Assembly (NCBI GenBank): GCA_030704615.1
Contig: CM060734.1
Coordinates: forward strand, 44,100,042-44,160,041
From: Takakia lepidozioides
Taxonomy: Eukaryota > Streptophyta > Takakiopsida > Takakiales > Takakiaceae
DNA: 60,000 bases
Direction: 5' to 3'
Part shown: positions 10,891 through 24,800 of the stretch, in pieces
How positions within the stretch are numbered: position 1 is the stretch's first letter
How the letters are laid out: each line of letters begins with the position of its first letter
Made by a program: the position numbers and the translations under genes
Notes under the pieces: generated by a model
Told to the model about the DNA's origin: nothing
Database searches by the model: none
Seen by the model: the letters and a program-made list of their open reading frames with translations, nothing else

Positions 10891-13508
10891 CTGAGAGGGA
10901 CCGCTGTCATCATACTGTGTACCCATATCCTCCAGGATATTTGCGTTCACATCTCCATTCTCAAGATCAACACTCGTATTCCCTGTTCTTCCATCACTCA
11001 TGTCACTGTTATGTCCTTCATCCAAATCAGATACGCCCTAGTGAGAGAGGCATTTGCCAACTCCAACCCCAGCAACTTCACCTTGTATTGTTCCAGTGTG
11101 GCATCAAATGCTGCAATCCTGAGATAGGGGCCAAATGGATTGTAACAAAGTAGTGTGGTAAGCTATTGAAGAGCACTCTTTCTCACTAAGCTTGCTTTGT
11201 CTTCAAGCCTACCAGCTGCAATTTCGGTAACAAGGTTCCAAAGCCCAATGGAAACAGCACTCTCCTCCTAACATAGGCTTGCCCATGTTTGAAGAACTTT
11301 GCTACGAGTATAAGGACTCTTATCCCTTACACGCTCCAGTAGAAGATCCAGCATACCCTGTTGTGCCAAATCAAATCAACGAGTGTTAGTCACTCAGAGC
11401 CCATGTTTGGAAACTGTTACACAATTCCTTTCACACCTAGCAGCACTCAATCAATTGCAACAAAATACATATGCACAAGACTACACTCCAGATCCACGTC
11501 TGGCAGACTCAGGTAAGCTTTAGTTCAAAGAAATGAAATGAAATGAAATGGAACTTCATAACGTCCACAAGGGGACTAAATGGAGCATAAAACTCCGGAA
11601 GAGTTTCCTCACCTGCTTGCTGCGCAGCCGTGTCATTTGATCACCAAAAGCATTTTCAACTGCAGGTTCTTCACTATATCTCACAACGAGCTTACCAATC
11701 ACTTGAACAAGGGCACTCCTCATTGTATGCACCTTCCCATCCAGGTGTGGAATAATGACACTCAGATTCACAGCCACGAGCTTTGGCTGGTGGTCAGCCA
11801 TAGCAACAAGGAATTTACCTACATACTTGGCACCTGAACGGTCATGAGCAAAATCCTCTGGGTTGATATGCCCGATTTCCTGTAGAACAGCCACAGCCAG
11901 GCTGGCATAATGATACTTCTTCTCAGCCAGGGCCACCAGATCCGCGAGGTGTACAGACAGGTGCTTATACTGGTGTAGCAGATTCACAATTGCTGATGTC
12001 ACTACGTATTGGTATTTTGCAGCACATGCAGCCACAATGTTGCAGAGAGCTTCTTTGAGCTCCTTCTGTTTCAAATGGGAGGGGTTTTCCAGCAGCGAGA
12101 ATGCAACCCTGCCATTAACAGCATATCTTAGCATCAGTACACCTTTGGAAACAGGATACACTGTAATAAACAACTGACATGAAAATGCCTTACCATGTGG
12201 TGGATTTTCAGTTGCACAGCACTAGACACTGCTGTCACAGACCATGGAATATCTCAAATGCAAGTGATGCATGCATGTGTCTCTCCTTGCATGTTTCCTC
12301 ACGCCCCAAGATAGATCTCAGTTACTGGGTGTTTTGAACCTACTTGCATATGTATACACCCACCCGAGGAAAATACCCAGCCCCAACAACTGCCTGCATC
12401 CCATTCCACCCCCGCTGTCCACCGTAAAGCATGTCGATGGATAGAACCACTTCAGAGAGATGAGGAAGCAAGTATTCACAGAAATCACAAGTCAAATGAT
12501 CTTGCATTAAACAGGTAACAGTGGAATGCTGCTCTACTCTGGATTCAGTGAGAAACAGATACTTCAGGTGGTGGACTGACTGCCACTATTATACAATCCT
12601 GCCATCCAAGAACGTAACATCTCTGTTCCTTTCCATTCTATAATTTTTTTTTTTCCCATCATGATTTCGTTCTTTTCTTCTTTTGTCCCACAAGCTCTTT
12701 GAGCTTTCTGCGGACGCTATAAAGAACCATTTCATTTCTTTCCTTTTTTTCCAAGAAAGGTTAGTTACATGACTCACCTAGCAAAGAAGGCAACCAGACC
12801 ATCTTCTGGCTGAGACATTGCATATAGTCGTCAAAGGTCAACTTGCAATGCAGTGGCAAGTAGACCAACAATACGGGTCCTATGAATATCCCAGTTCCAC
12901 TCTGTAGCCACATGCTTCCTCCCCGACTGCTTCTTCTGCATCACACCATAGTCACCACCTTTCGGGGCTTAAATGTCACAATAATCCAATGACTTCTGAA
13001 ACTAGTTTCTGAACTTCCTCGTACCTGCATGAATCTTGCAGGCTGGTGGTTGTAGATAAGCATTGTTGAAGACTAGCCCAACTGAATCACTTATAGTGAT
13101 TTTGGGATTCTAGAAGAGTACTCTCAAGTGTGTTATCACAACAACTTGTAGGGCAGAGGATCAATTCTTTACTTTGAAGATTTGACAGATCACAGATCCT
13201 GTCTTAAGTTTTACTTTCATGTGAATATCATGACAAAATATTTACTGTGTCTGGAGGTAATATGACTTCCATTTACCCACCTTCCCACTGTGCCTGGTCC
13301 TCCGGTCTCCTCCAGAACAAGAAGTGAGTGCAAGAAGTAGGCATAGATTTTGAGTGCGTTTCGATGTGACTGGACTTGCTGCCACATGTACATGGCATCC
13401 TCATGGGAGTCCCCAGCAGTGAAGGAGAGTGCCAAAAGGGAGGGATTGACCAATTTAAAATTGGAGCACAGGCTTTCAATCAAGATGCCTTTTGCGATTG
13501 GTCCTAAT
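10891..13508 (-). pseudogene. CAP-D2: Condensin I subunit CAP-D2 (HEAT-repeat) relic
   Basis: On the minus strand, four exon-like blocks match the plant condensin complex subunit 1, which binds chromosomes as part of condensin in mitosis. They are about 13508-13281 (SHRNALKIYAYFLHSL), 12935-12778 (TEWNWDIHRTRIVGLLATALQVDL), 12142-11613 (NPSHLKQKELKEALCNIVAA, MRSALVQVIGKLV) and 11357-10891 (MLDLLLERVRDKSPYTRSKV, FGPYLRIAAFDATLEQYKVK). Splice sites are intact. However, in-frame stops occur at 12833-12831 (TGA where CGA is expected), 11270-11268 and 11165-11163, plus a frameshift near 11035. Most N- and C-terminal exons are absent. The inverted-repeat element cuts it at 13508 and gypsy element 1 lies beyond 10891. 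Identity is firm; loss of function is well supported. Confidence 0.85.
12650..12760 (+). repeat. Intronic pyrimidine-rich repeat with AAGCTCTTTGAGCTT core
   Basis: Within the CAP-D2 intron, the plus strand carries a T/C-rich tract. It is followed by GTCCCACAAGCTCTTTGAGC, then TTTCTGCGGACGCTATAAAG (12685-12725) and ACCATTTCATTTC. The same unit is present in several tandem copies in an ATE1 intron (34137-34512). Confidence 0.8.
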
Positions 13509-13879
13509 ATTCTAATAGCTAGTTTAGGATTAGATTAGGATGGGACTGGGCGATCTGGCTTCTTTCTATGGCTGTGCTGGAAGGGCATCTGGTGGACCTA
13601 TATGTGAGTGCCACGCGGCACTAGGATTAGATTATGACCTAATACTATTTAAACCTCACTGCCGTGACAGTGAGGGTGGTGGCTTTTGGGTCTTACGCTA
13701 GCGTACGCTGGGTGTAACGGTGTGCTTGAGTGGGTGGATGAAAGTGTTTTTGGAGGTCTCTGTCTGTGGTGTCCTCTTGGTGAGATTCCGTCTTTGCCAG
13801 GCCCCATCTATCGACTACATTCCCCAGATAGGATTAAGTCCGGTAGAGGAAGGGGAACAAACCCATTGCGCCGGAATCA
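13509..13879 (+). repeat. Inverted-repeat element, copy 2
   Basis: Counterpart of 300-681 in the opposite orientation, with the same ends and a few substitutions and small indels. It starts exactly where CAP-D2 homology ends, so it marks an insertion or rearrangement breakpoint in that gene. Confidence 0.85.
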
Positions 13880-14354
13880 GGCTTCACAAGGCAAATAGCA
13901 GAATATAAGAATTGCTGAAGCTCATGTTTCAGAGTAGCGAGGTTTAAATGGTAGGGTGGAAGTAAGGCAAGTCTTCAAGGCGAGGGGGTTCACTGATCGG
14001 GCTCAATGGTCTAGGGAGCGAGGATGCTCAGCTACACCCACATTTAACTCACAGCTTATTGAGCAGAGAGCATCAGTGCCATGATTTCAACTATGCAGTA
14101 GTTGAAATGGGACTCTGAATTTGGAAGACTTGTTTATGAAAACACAGTCACAGTACAAAAGAATAGTGTCACAACATCATACAATCATTGACAACACTCT
14201 TGCAATCAATCATGACCCTTGTTTTATTTCTTGAAGTGCCCACCCTACAAGCGATAGAAATGAAATTAAAATAGATGGCCAGGAAACAGATGTCAGGTTG
14301 CAACAGCACTTGACGTATATTCAAATGGTTGAATGTATTTCAGTCGGACCAGTA
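13880..14354. other. No supported gene; 3' flank of CLPP2
   Basis: Nothing coding is visible. It should include the 3' untranslated region of the minus-strand CLPP2 gene. Confidence 0.5.
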
Positions 14355-16486
<2,132 letters not shown>

Positions 16487-17089
16487 CGGATACAGAGGGA
16501 GACCCAGAAGTTGGATTACGCTGACAACCCACACACAGCCTGTGTGTGGGATGCACAGCTGCAGATTCAGGAGCAGCCTTGAAGGAGTATCAAAAATGCC
16601 GTGAGGTACAGGCAGCGGGGCGGGATCCTTCACGGGATATGGGTTCGGTGGGGGAAAAGCTGGTTACCAAATTTCCTCCTGTGATCGATGAGGAGATGAT
16701 CGATTTAGAGAAAGAGGAGGGCAGGTCTGATGGCAACCACCCTAATAAACCCGCGAGCTTCTTTCGAGATATGGAAGATCAACTTTGCATTGTCAAATCA
16801 TGAACGAACGAAGGAACGAACGAATACAAGCTCAGTGGGAACATCCCCAGGGTGCCCAGCTTTATCATATACAGGGGTCAACTGAGATGTACTCTAAATA
16901 TAACAGATGGAACCTTTGTTTCGGGAATCTCGAGTCCTTACTGCACCACCATTCGTTGTTCTTTGCATCCTGGATGATGTGATGATGTTTGTAAAACCGA
17001 TCTCTCTCACTCTTGTTTGATTGATACACACAATTCTGCGTAGAGTGACCTCAACACTTCCGTACGTATTTCCGTTGGAGAAAATTGGA
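16487..17089. promoter_or_regulatory. Probable bidirectional promoter between CLPP2 and PRA1.H
   Basis: About 600 bases separate the two divergent start codons, with no other gene in between. Two short purine-rich tandem motifs (GAACGAACGAAGGAACGAAC at about 16802-16821) lie near the middle. Shared regulation is inference from the spacing. Confidence 0.5.
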
Positions 17090-18609
17090 ATGGCTTTCGT
17101 GGAGAATCCGCTGTCTTTATGTCTACCTCAGGAAACCTTCGAAGCGTGGCTGCGAGATAAGGGCTACTTAGAAATTCTAGACCGACGTGTACTGGATCAT
17201 GCACTTATGGCTGGACAGGGTTCATTTGCCGCCTGCTGGAGGATTTTGAAAATAAATCCATTTGCCAATCTTACAGTGGAGGACCTTTTTAGAAAACCTC
17301 TGTCATGGACTGGAGAGTTTTTCGATTGTGGGCTCGGACCGCATGAGACGTATTCTTGGCCTCGAAGCTTAACACAATCAAAGCTACGGATGGAAGAGAA
17401 CGTAAAGATATACACGGGCAACTATTTTGTTCTTACTCTCCTCATTTTTATTTGCTTTCTGTAAGTTTTTCAAACCCCTCCGTCTCGTGCGTCCTTCAGA
17501 TTGATTGCTATGGTTTCTGATATTGGGATTAGGGTTAAGTCCGTTGCCTGGTTGTTTTTCTCCTTTCCTCTATCAAAGGACTTCTGTGATCTTACTATTT
17601 TACCCTGTAACCCAATTGTGAGCAGCTGCATGCAAACGCCTTGGAAATTTCCATCTGGGTTTCATGACGTTGTGCGTTGCAACTCCACGACCAGCTGTGG
17701 GAGTTTACTATCTGATATGAACCATGGTTGCGATAAAATGTTGGGGCAAGCATTTTCGTAGCATGAGTAGATTGGAGCCACCGCCCTTTGTTTTCCATCC
17801 TCCTCCGTTCGAGGCCAATATGTTGTTTGTCATTCACATCAAATGAATTGGGGCACATAGTTGCAGGCGTACGATATCTGTACCAGGATACTTGCTAGCG
17901 ATAGTTTCTTAAGCCAGGAAAAATTGCAGAAGCAGAAGAACCCACCAGTCATTTTGGTTGGTACATACAAAGTCCTGTCTGACCCCAGAACAGAAGCCAC
18001 TAGTTTCCCATGGAGTGATTATTTGGGGGAGTGCAAGAGTGGGTATGTTCTTCTTGAATTCAACCGACAATTCTGGTGTACGGAAGGTTTACCACAAGAA
18101 AACTGGGACATGATTGAAGAACTGGGTTTGTTGTAGATGACAGAAATACCATATATACTTTAACTAATCTTGGGTCTATGGACACAAGGCTATGGCAAAC
18201 AACGTCTTATGAGTACATTCTCCCTTGCATCCACATCAAAGTTATGCTACGATGAACAACTTTTGTAGAAGAAATGGAGGAGCAGATTAAATTTGTCCAA
18301 GGGTCCCCTTCTGCTCCCCTCCCCCTCCCCCTTCTCCCCACTCTTGTGCAGCAGTCACACACTTGCATTGGTGGTTCAGTCTGTCATCTTTATCTGGTGC
18401 AAACTATGGTGTATTTTTCCTTTGTTACGATGTTTCTGTGCGCATAATGGAAGGATGGGCGGGTGTGAGCAGGTATAAAATGCCGTTGGCGCTGCTTGGG
18501 CTTGTGTCATTGATGACTGTGTGGGATACATTGAGACAGGCTTGCAATACCTGGGGCCTTGAACAGCACAGTGTGTCCTATCGGGTGCTTGTTTTTCTTG
18601 CAAATATAT
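17090..18609 (+). CDS. PRA1H: PRA1 family protein H-like (prenylated Rab acceptor), 3' exon not found
   Basis: PRA1 proteins are small four-helix membrane proteins of the secretory pathway that interact with Rab GTPases. Exon 1 (17090-17460) begins MAFVENPLSLCLPQETFEAW and contains LRDKGYLEILDRR, ANLTVEDLF and KLRMEENVKIYTGNY, followed by the first hydrophobic helices; this is the order of plant PRA1.H. The donor GTAAGT at 17461 and the acceptor at 18471-18472 give a clean in-frame join to exon 2 (18473-18609), YKMPLALLGLVSLMTVWDTL and WGLEQHS. A donor GTATGT follows at 18610. The family needs about 60 more residues with the last helices; I could not locate that exon before the next gene. The gene may be complete with a diverged last exon, or truncated. 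Confidence 0.82.
17867..18136 (+). other. Coding-like exon of unknown identity inside the PRA1.H intron
   Basis: After a good acceptor (TTGCAG at 17861-17866), a frame of 89 codons runs to TAG at 18134-18136. It reads like protein (VILVGTYKVLSDPRTEA, SGYVLLEFNRQFWCTEGLPQ, MIEELG). It lies on the coding strand within the first intron of PRA1.H but does not match PRA1 proteins. It could be an alternative terminal exon, a piece of another gene, or chance. I do not recognise it. Confidence 0.35.
18170..18222 (+). repeat. Dispersed repeat, partial copy (CTATGGCCACAAGGCTATGG family)
   Basis: Shares TCTATGG-CACAAGGCTATGG and TGAGTACAT with copies at 34818-34890 (plus) and 19476-19538 (minus). The nature of the family is unknown. 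Confidence 0.6.
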
Positions 18610-19475
18610 GTATGTAGTCTAATCCCCACTTCCAACTTTTGTCAGTGTCTTTGTTGAATTGAGAACCTGATATTCACAAGTCTTTCCGTAAACTGTGATG
18701 CCATATGCCTTTACTCATATGCTTGAGTGAAAAGAAGCACAGTCTGGGGTCCGAGGAGCTTTTAGTTCAGTATATCTTCATAGAAAGAGAATTTATTCAC
18801 CGCAGGAAGCAGTGTTCTGCTGCTGGACGTTGGCTTTGGTAATATGTTGCTTCTAGATGTATTGACTATCATCGAGGCTGTAGTCTTTTCTCTGCTCTAG
18901 TTGTGTGTTGTTTAATGTTGGTCCATTGTTCTCTCTAAGTCTTTTGCTGCTTCTTTAGTACAGCATTCAGTGTTGCCTTCAATATGGTCTATGTATTTAC
19001 TCAATTAGCTAGCTTTGAAGTGTAAGCTTGGAGAGAATCACTCTTAGATACATATTTCTAGCAACATTGATTCAACATATGCATACTAGAAAGACAAGTT
19101 GAAGGATGTTGTCCATATACTTGGGAGTTAACGAATGCACATAGCTATGCAAAGAGATTAGTTACAGATTGCTCATTGGACCATGGCTGTTTGAGTGTGC
19201 ATTGAGGGGGTGCAGTGACGATGGTATTGATGGTCTATTGCAAAGTAGCTGCGGCACTCTGTTGGGCTGGAATTACCAGTTTTTTAGGTGCACTTTCCTA
19301 CTCACTCTCTTTCTCTCTTCTTGTATATGAGGAGCTGCAATATGTCAGTACAGAGCTTCTAATTGACTAAACAGGGTTTCAAGTTTGGTTAGTTTATGCC
19401 TGTATCGATAGTGGCTTCTTTCTCATTGTGCTAATGCTTGGCATTCAAAATCAAGTGCTAGGGAGTGCATTGTAT
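18610..19475. other. No supported gene
   Basis: The last PRA1.H exon would be expected here, but no matching frame is seen. Confidence 0.4.
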
Positions 19476-19538
19476 GGATGACCTTGTTTGCCGTAGCCTT
19501 GTGGCCATAGACCCCGCGCCCAGTTTGGGTGGATCAAA
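19476..19538 (-). repeat. Dispersed repeat, minus copy
   Basis: The reverse complement reads ACCCAAACTGGGC, then GTCTATGGCCACAAGGCTAC, matching 34818-34880 closely. Confidence 0.65.
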
Positions 19539-19671
19539 ATGGAACGCTCACTCCGATAGTGGGACTTACCATGATATAGACAATTGGTTTGGGCTTTGCA
19601 GATATCCTCTAGAAAGCCCTTCCACAAGCATCAATCTACTGTGTGGGAGAGAGAGATTGATGAGGCCCACT

Positions 19672-19935
19672 ATTGTCCCTAACTAGTTGGATCTCTCTTC
19701 CACCATGAAATTGACTACACCCTTATAGATTATCATCATCATGGCATCAATTAATCCAGGATTCTGACTATGCCCTGTACCCAGCACTGAATGTACTGAT
19801 AAGATTGTCCCTAACTAGTTGAATTTCTCTTTCACGATGAAATTGATTACACGCTTATAGATTTTCTTCATCATGGCATCAATTAATCCAGGATTCTGAC
19901 TATGCCCTGTGCCCAGCACAGAATGTACTGATAAT
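19672..19935. repeat. Tandem duplication, two units of about 133 bases
   Basis: Each unit starts ATTGTCCCTAACTAGTTG, passes through CATCATGGCATCAATTAATC and ends GAATGTACTGATAA. Units start near 19672 and 19805 and differ at several positions. Confidence 0.85.
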
Positions 19936-20689
19936 ACTTTGTTTGCTGTAGCCCAGCACAGAGATAGCAGGAATGAAAGAGAGTGCTGACAGGTGCGGAG
20001 TGTATTCTGTGTTGCAGTTGTAATATTGCACAGTTCCTTGCGACGAACCATGCCCTCCAAAAGTCTGCAAAATGTGCTGAAGCCGCACCCAATCTTTGAC
20101 TAAGGTTCTTGGTGCTTGGCAGCCTTATGTACTTTAGTAAAATTTAAGATTTATTTAACTTAACTGGATCAGTCCCAATTGGTCTCATTTGTTTCGTCAC
20201 AAAGGCAAGAATAGTGATGTAACATGAATCTGACCCCTGGAAAGAAGCATAAATATGCTCTTGTCAAGAGGAGAGTTTTGATTTGCTCTCAAGTTTTTAT
20301 ACAATAACTGCCATAATCCTACTGGAGGCTTGGGATGGAGTGGCTGTTTGTGGTGCCTACCAAAAGGCACCGTGTGAATGTTGAGAAGCGTGAGAGATGT
20401 CGGCCAGACTGTTACTGGCAGTGCAATTACAGCCATATGGTGCATCTAATGTGGGGCTACAACAGCAGTGGCGAGATCAACATTCACAGGGTCGAGAGGG
20501 ACAAACACAGACACACACAAATCTTATCCATAATGGAACTGCATGTTCAAATATGCATCCCCCCAGATGGGATGCAAATAATCCCCTGTTGTGATGGTCA
20601 TTTGTCATGACCTCAAGAAGAAGACTACAAGCTTCTGCTTGGAAACATATGTGCATGGACACAAATCCAGAAGGCCCATCTCTTGTTTT

Positions 20690-21235
20690 TCATACTGTGG
20701 TTGGTGTTCCATGGTTTCCTGGTGGACGTTGAGGTGCACTCTTCACGGGATAAATGGTCTTCATGGCCCTGTGAAATTGCTCCAGTTTATCAATCCTGAT
20801 ATCCTGAAACTTCACCTTGAAGGTCGATTCCTTCTTCAGCCTAATCATGGTGTCACACCGCTCCTCCAGATTCTTTTCGAGCACGCCAACCTTCCTTCCA
20901 AGCTTCCCAACCTTCGCTCCAATCTTGGCTATCGTTGCATCCCACTGGGCGATTGTGAGATCTTGCTCCTCAACCTTCGCTTCAAGCTTAGCGATGGCGG
21001 CTTCCCGCTCCTGAACCTTAGACTCCAAGTTCTCCATCCTCCTGTCATAACGCTTCATTGCCTTCAAGAAGTGATCTTGCTGCACATCGTTTGTCAGCAC
21101 ATCCAGCCCGCCGAGTGAACATAACGTAGAAGCAATCTGGGTTTCTTCTTGCGGCTCCCTTAGCACTTTTCGAGCAGAAGCTTTGCTTTGCTTCCTCGAT
21201 GATGTACCCTGCTCAGTCAAACCGGCTTTTCCCAT
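20690..21235 (-). CDS. Single-exon coiled-coil protein of unknown function
   Basis: A 181-codon frame from ATG at 21235 to a stop at 20690. The N-terminal 40 residues are polar and Lys/Arg-rich. Residues about 60-150 form a long coiled coil with repeated heptads (MENLESKVQEREAAIAKLEA, TIAKIGAKVGKLGRKVGVLE). The C-terminal 25 residues are Pro/Gly-rich. No catalytic motif or signal peptide is seen. It could be a scaffold or dimeric adaptor, or a coding part of a mobile element; nothing here decides. Its start lies about 580 bases from the divergent EI24-like gene, with which it may share a promoter region. Strong heptad regularity and the absence of stops support real coding. Confidence 0.6.
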   Translation of the reverse strand: MGKAGLTEQGTSSRKQSKASARKVLREPQEETQIASTLCSLGGLDVLTNDVQQDHFLKAMKRYDRRMENLESKVQEREAAIAKLEAKVEEQDLTIAQWDATIAKIGAKVGKLGRKVGVLEKNLEERCDTMIRLKKESTFKVKFQDIRIDKLEQFHRAMKTIYPVKSAPQRPPGNHGTPTTV

Positions 21236-21813
21236 GAGACTGCCTGCACTTCTCCGATCAAGAAAAGTATCCTGTTTGCGCTGCCATGGATGCTCTTCGT
21301 CAGACGGTCAATGGGTAGTAACAAATCTGCCTGCACTTCAAGAATTTACAAACATCTGCGATCAGATCTCTCTTTCCGAGAACAATCTGCTCTCTCTCCC
21401 CTCCATTCCTGGCTTCTCGGGTTTCTTGCTGATCTTTGACGTTCATGGACGGGTGTCGTCTCTGGCACTCTCCGTTGCTCTTCGTCGTCGGCTCGTTCTC
21501 TCCAGTTCTACGGTTCGTTAGGCGGTTGTCTGCTTGCGAATTGGTTAAAAGGACACACAGTTAAAGTAAGATAGTCTAGAATATTAGAACCCCACAGGCC
21601 TTTGCAGTCCTCTATCGTGATTCCTCTGAGGTAGTCTAGGCTGCACCATTTCAAGCTGCGATCCTCTCTCCGACTGTATTGGTTTCAGTCATTGAAGGGA
21701 GTCTGCATATCTGTGTAGGTAGCTCCAAGGGGATTGCCAGGAGGCAGGTAGTTTTGGAGCGAAGCAATCTGAAGAAGCTGGATTCCAATTTCCAATTTCT
21801 CTGAAGATTGTGC

Positions 21814-24800
21814 ATGGCACCATCTCGAGGTGCCGGAGCGGATATGGAAACCGACGCGGCATCATCATCGTCTTCGAATTCCCAAGTCAATCCGCCATGG
21901 AAGGACGAGTGTATCGCTGCTGCCACGCTGTGGTTTGCTGGTTTCAAGGATGCCTGCTGCCTTCATCGTGCTTTCTCTTTCTGCAGACGGTGAGTTTGTG
22001 TCTCTCAATTCTTAATGGATTGTGCAGTAAGTCTTCAGAAGCAGCAGCATTGAAGGCATGTGTATGGTGGCATCTTGACGTTTGATGCGATGCGGAACCC
22101 TATATCTAAGGTGTCCAGCATGTCGAGGGTTAATTGAAGGCCTGAGTTCTGCTGGTAGAGAGCAGAATATTCTGTCTTGGTCCTGTCGGAGAAGATTATT
22201 GATTGGAGGTGAGATGCGCTAGTATGCAGAGGACTGCTTCGGGTCCCATGAAGAGGCCTTCCCTTAAAGAACTTGTGCTGAAGGAAGGGGGTTGTCTTTT
22301 GTGGTCAGATCTCGCACGGTGCTCCTCAAAACGGGGCAGTGTTTTCTGCTGAATGGTTGCATTTTTCTTGGCAGGTGCCAACTGTCCTTTCGCTTATTCT
22401 TCAATGTTGCTTTTGTTTCATCGTTGCTTTGAAACGGTTATTTGATATTGGTCCTCTTCCGAAGTTCAATCATAGCTGAATTGCTCACTTCTTCTTCAGC
22501 ATGAAATGGGATATTGACTTTTTGGGGGGGCAGTATTCTGATCCTTCAGCGCGTGGTAGTGCCAACTTTGCGGTGGCTGTTAAATGCCCAGTTGCAGTCC
22601 CCCACTGAAATGAATGGTGTCGGAGTTGGTGAAGCGTTTTCTCATGTGCTGCAGACCCTCCTTGTGGGTCTCTGCTATGTAAGTCACCTTCTGCTGCAAC
22701 TTGCTTCCAGAGGCACCTCTACTGAGGTGGGGAGTGAACCCATCTTCAATTCATGTCTTCTTATAATCGTATGAGTGGTGCTCCCCTCTGTTCTTCTCAG
22801 CATCCTGAGAAGATGTGTGGCCTACTAGTGATGCAAGTAATCACAGAAAATTTCGGAAGAATATTTCTCAAAAGAGTGGTATATTACCCTGCCAATTGAC
22901 TACAATGAATGGGCAATCTGATGGGTGTGACAGGTGTTCTGGCTTTATCCTCTTTATATTGTCAGCTTCGTAATCAACTGCATTTGGTAAGGGATGCCTC
23001 GTTTCCCATTCCTTGCCTGTGGATGCATGATCAATGTATGAATGATGGCCCTGGCAATTCCTACAAATATCTGGTGATTCGTTATTTGCAGACATTATGT
23101 ACACGGCCCCTCACCCCAGGGTCCAGGCATAGTCTATGTTAGTCTTGTGAATGGGATCCCCAGTGACCTTCTGTGCCCTAAGCAAAATAGCAGCAGATAA
23201 TTCTTGCCATGAGATTAGTCTTTGTCCTCAATGTCCGTGATTTAACAGTTAACTGAAAATTATCCCTCATTTGTTGATTTTGGACACCAGAAGAGAAAAA
23301 TGCATTTTGTATTCCGTTTGTGTCATACCAAAGTGCAAAAGCATCTTTGTTTGTGTTCCCTTCCGGTCTGAGAAGCTGTCATTGATTAATCCAGGGTAAG
23401 ACACTTGACATGAACCTGTGTTGAATTACCATTGGGATTTTTCTTGCGTTGTTAGGTATAATGAGATTGCACGACATGCATTTGAGGTACTGGACCAAGG
23501 TAGCACCACAGCACATGCTCGACCTGCAACTCCTGTCAAAGGGAAGGCACAAGGGGGCCCTCGCAGTAAGATCAGTACCCCTATTGAAAGGTGGGTTGTG
23601 GGGAGACACTTTGCTGCGTAGAGCCTCCAAGCCATTTATCTGTTCAATGTTTGGGTGTGGAATGAATGCTGTAATGCCCCTCTGGAAGGGCCTCTGGTAC
23701 CACAACCAAAAGAAAGTTTCAATGAGATTCCAGAATCATAATCACAATTAATGCTCTGATGGAATCAGTAGGCCCGAACTAACACTAGCCAAAGATGCAG
23801 TGTCTTCAGCAAGTATGAGAGATTGTGAGAGAGAGAAGGAAAGACATTTAGGAGAATGGGGGAGAGAGAGGAGTTTACTCATTAGACTGAGCTTGCTGTA
23901 GACATGAGAGAAAGAAGGAAAGACATTTAGGAGAATGAGGGAGAGAGAGGAGTTTACTCATTAGACTGAGCTTGCTGTAGACATTTGTCCATAGTTGCCA
24001 CACACGGTTTGGGTCAAGCAGGGTAGAGAGAGTGTACTGGTGTTGGAGGTTCATTTCTCTTGAAGGTCCAGCCTGGGATATAGTTCCATACTACAGGTTC
24101 ATTTCTTCCAACTAAAGGGTACACATATTCATAGAGACAACATGCCCAAAGTGGTCGTGAGAGGGGGTATAACGGGAAGAGGGAGTGGGCGGGAGGGGAT
24201 GAAGGGTGTAGACTTGTACCTTTCTGTGTGGGATAAGGTCAATGGACTGAGAACTTGCCGCTCATTTTTTTGGTGATGGTGTGCAGTATCGTACTGGGTA
24301 TCGGGGAGCAGATATATTCTGTAATCATGGTTAGTGCCTTCTTTGTTGAGGTGAGTCCATATCTTTCTATCACCTGGTTCTATCAATAAATAGCATTTCA
24401 TGACTGAAGTTCTCGTCTGCTAATCAAGTGGTGTGAATACCAATTTAATACTCAAACTGATAGGATATTGTGCAATTGTTGAAGCAACAGGCAATTACTT
24501 GCACCAGAGAGACTTACCACTGTTTCTGTACCTTGGAGTGCAGGTGTTTGCAGTAAGCTTCATCCCATATGTGGGACAGCTGCTTAACTTTGTTCTGCTG
24601 TCATGGTTGTATGCCTACTACTGCTTTGAGTAAGTCAACCATGCAAGGAGCTTTGTGGAGCTCTATGTGTGTGATTCTGGATATGCAGATGTACTCGTAG
24701 ATCTGTCCTGTGAACAATACCAAGCCTCACTAGTTTATACAACAGCCCTGTTAATGTAGCCTCTCCCTCCCCCAAGAGGGGGCAGTACTTTCAAGGGGAA

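Noticed and set aside
11268-11270. CAP-D2 stop codons explained by fern-type U-to-C RNA editing
   Set aside because: That editing acts on organelle transcripts; this is a nuclear gene with frameshifts and missing exons as well.
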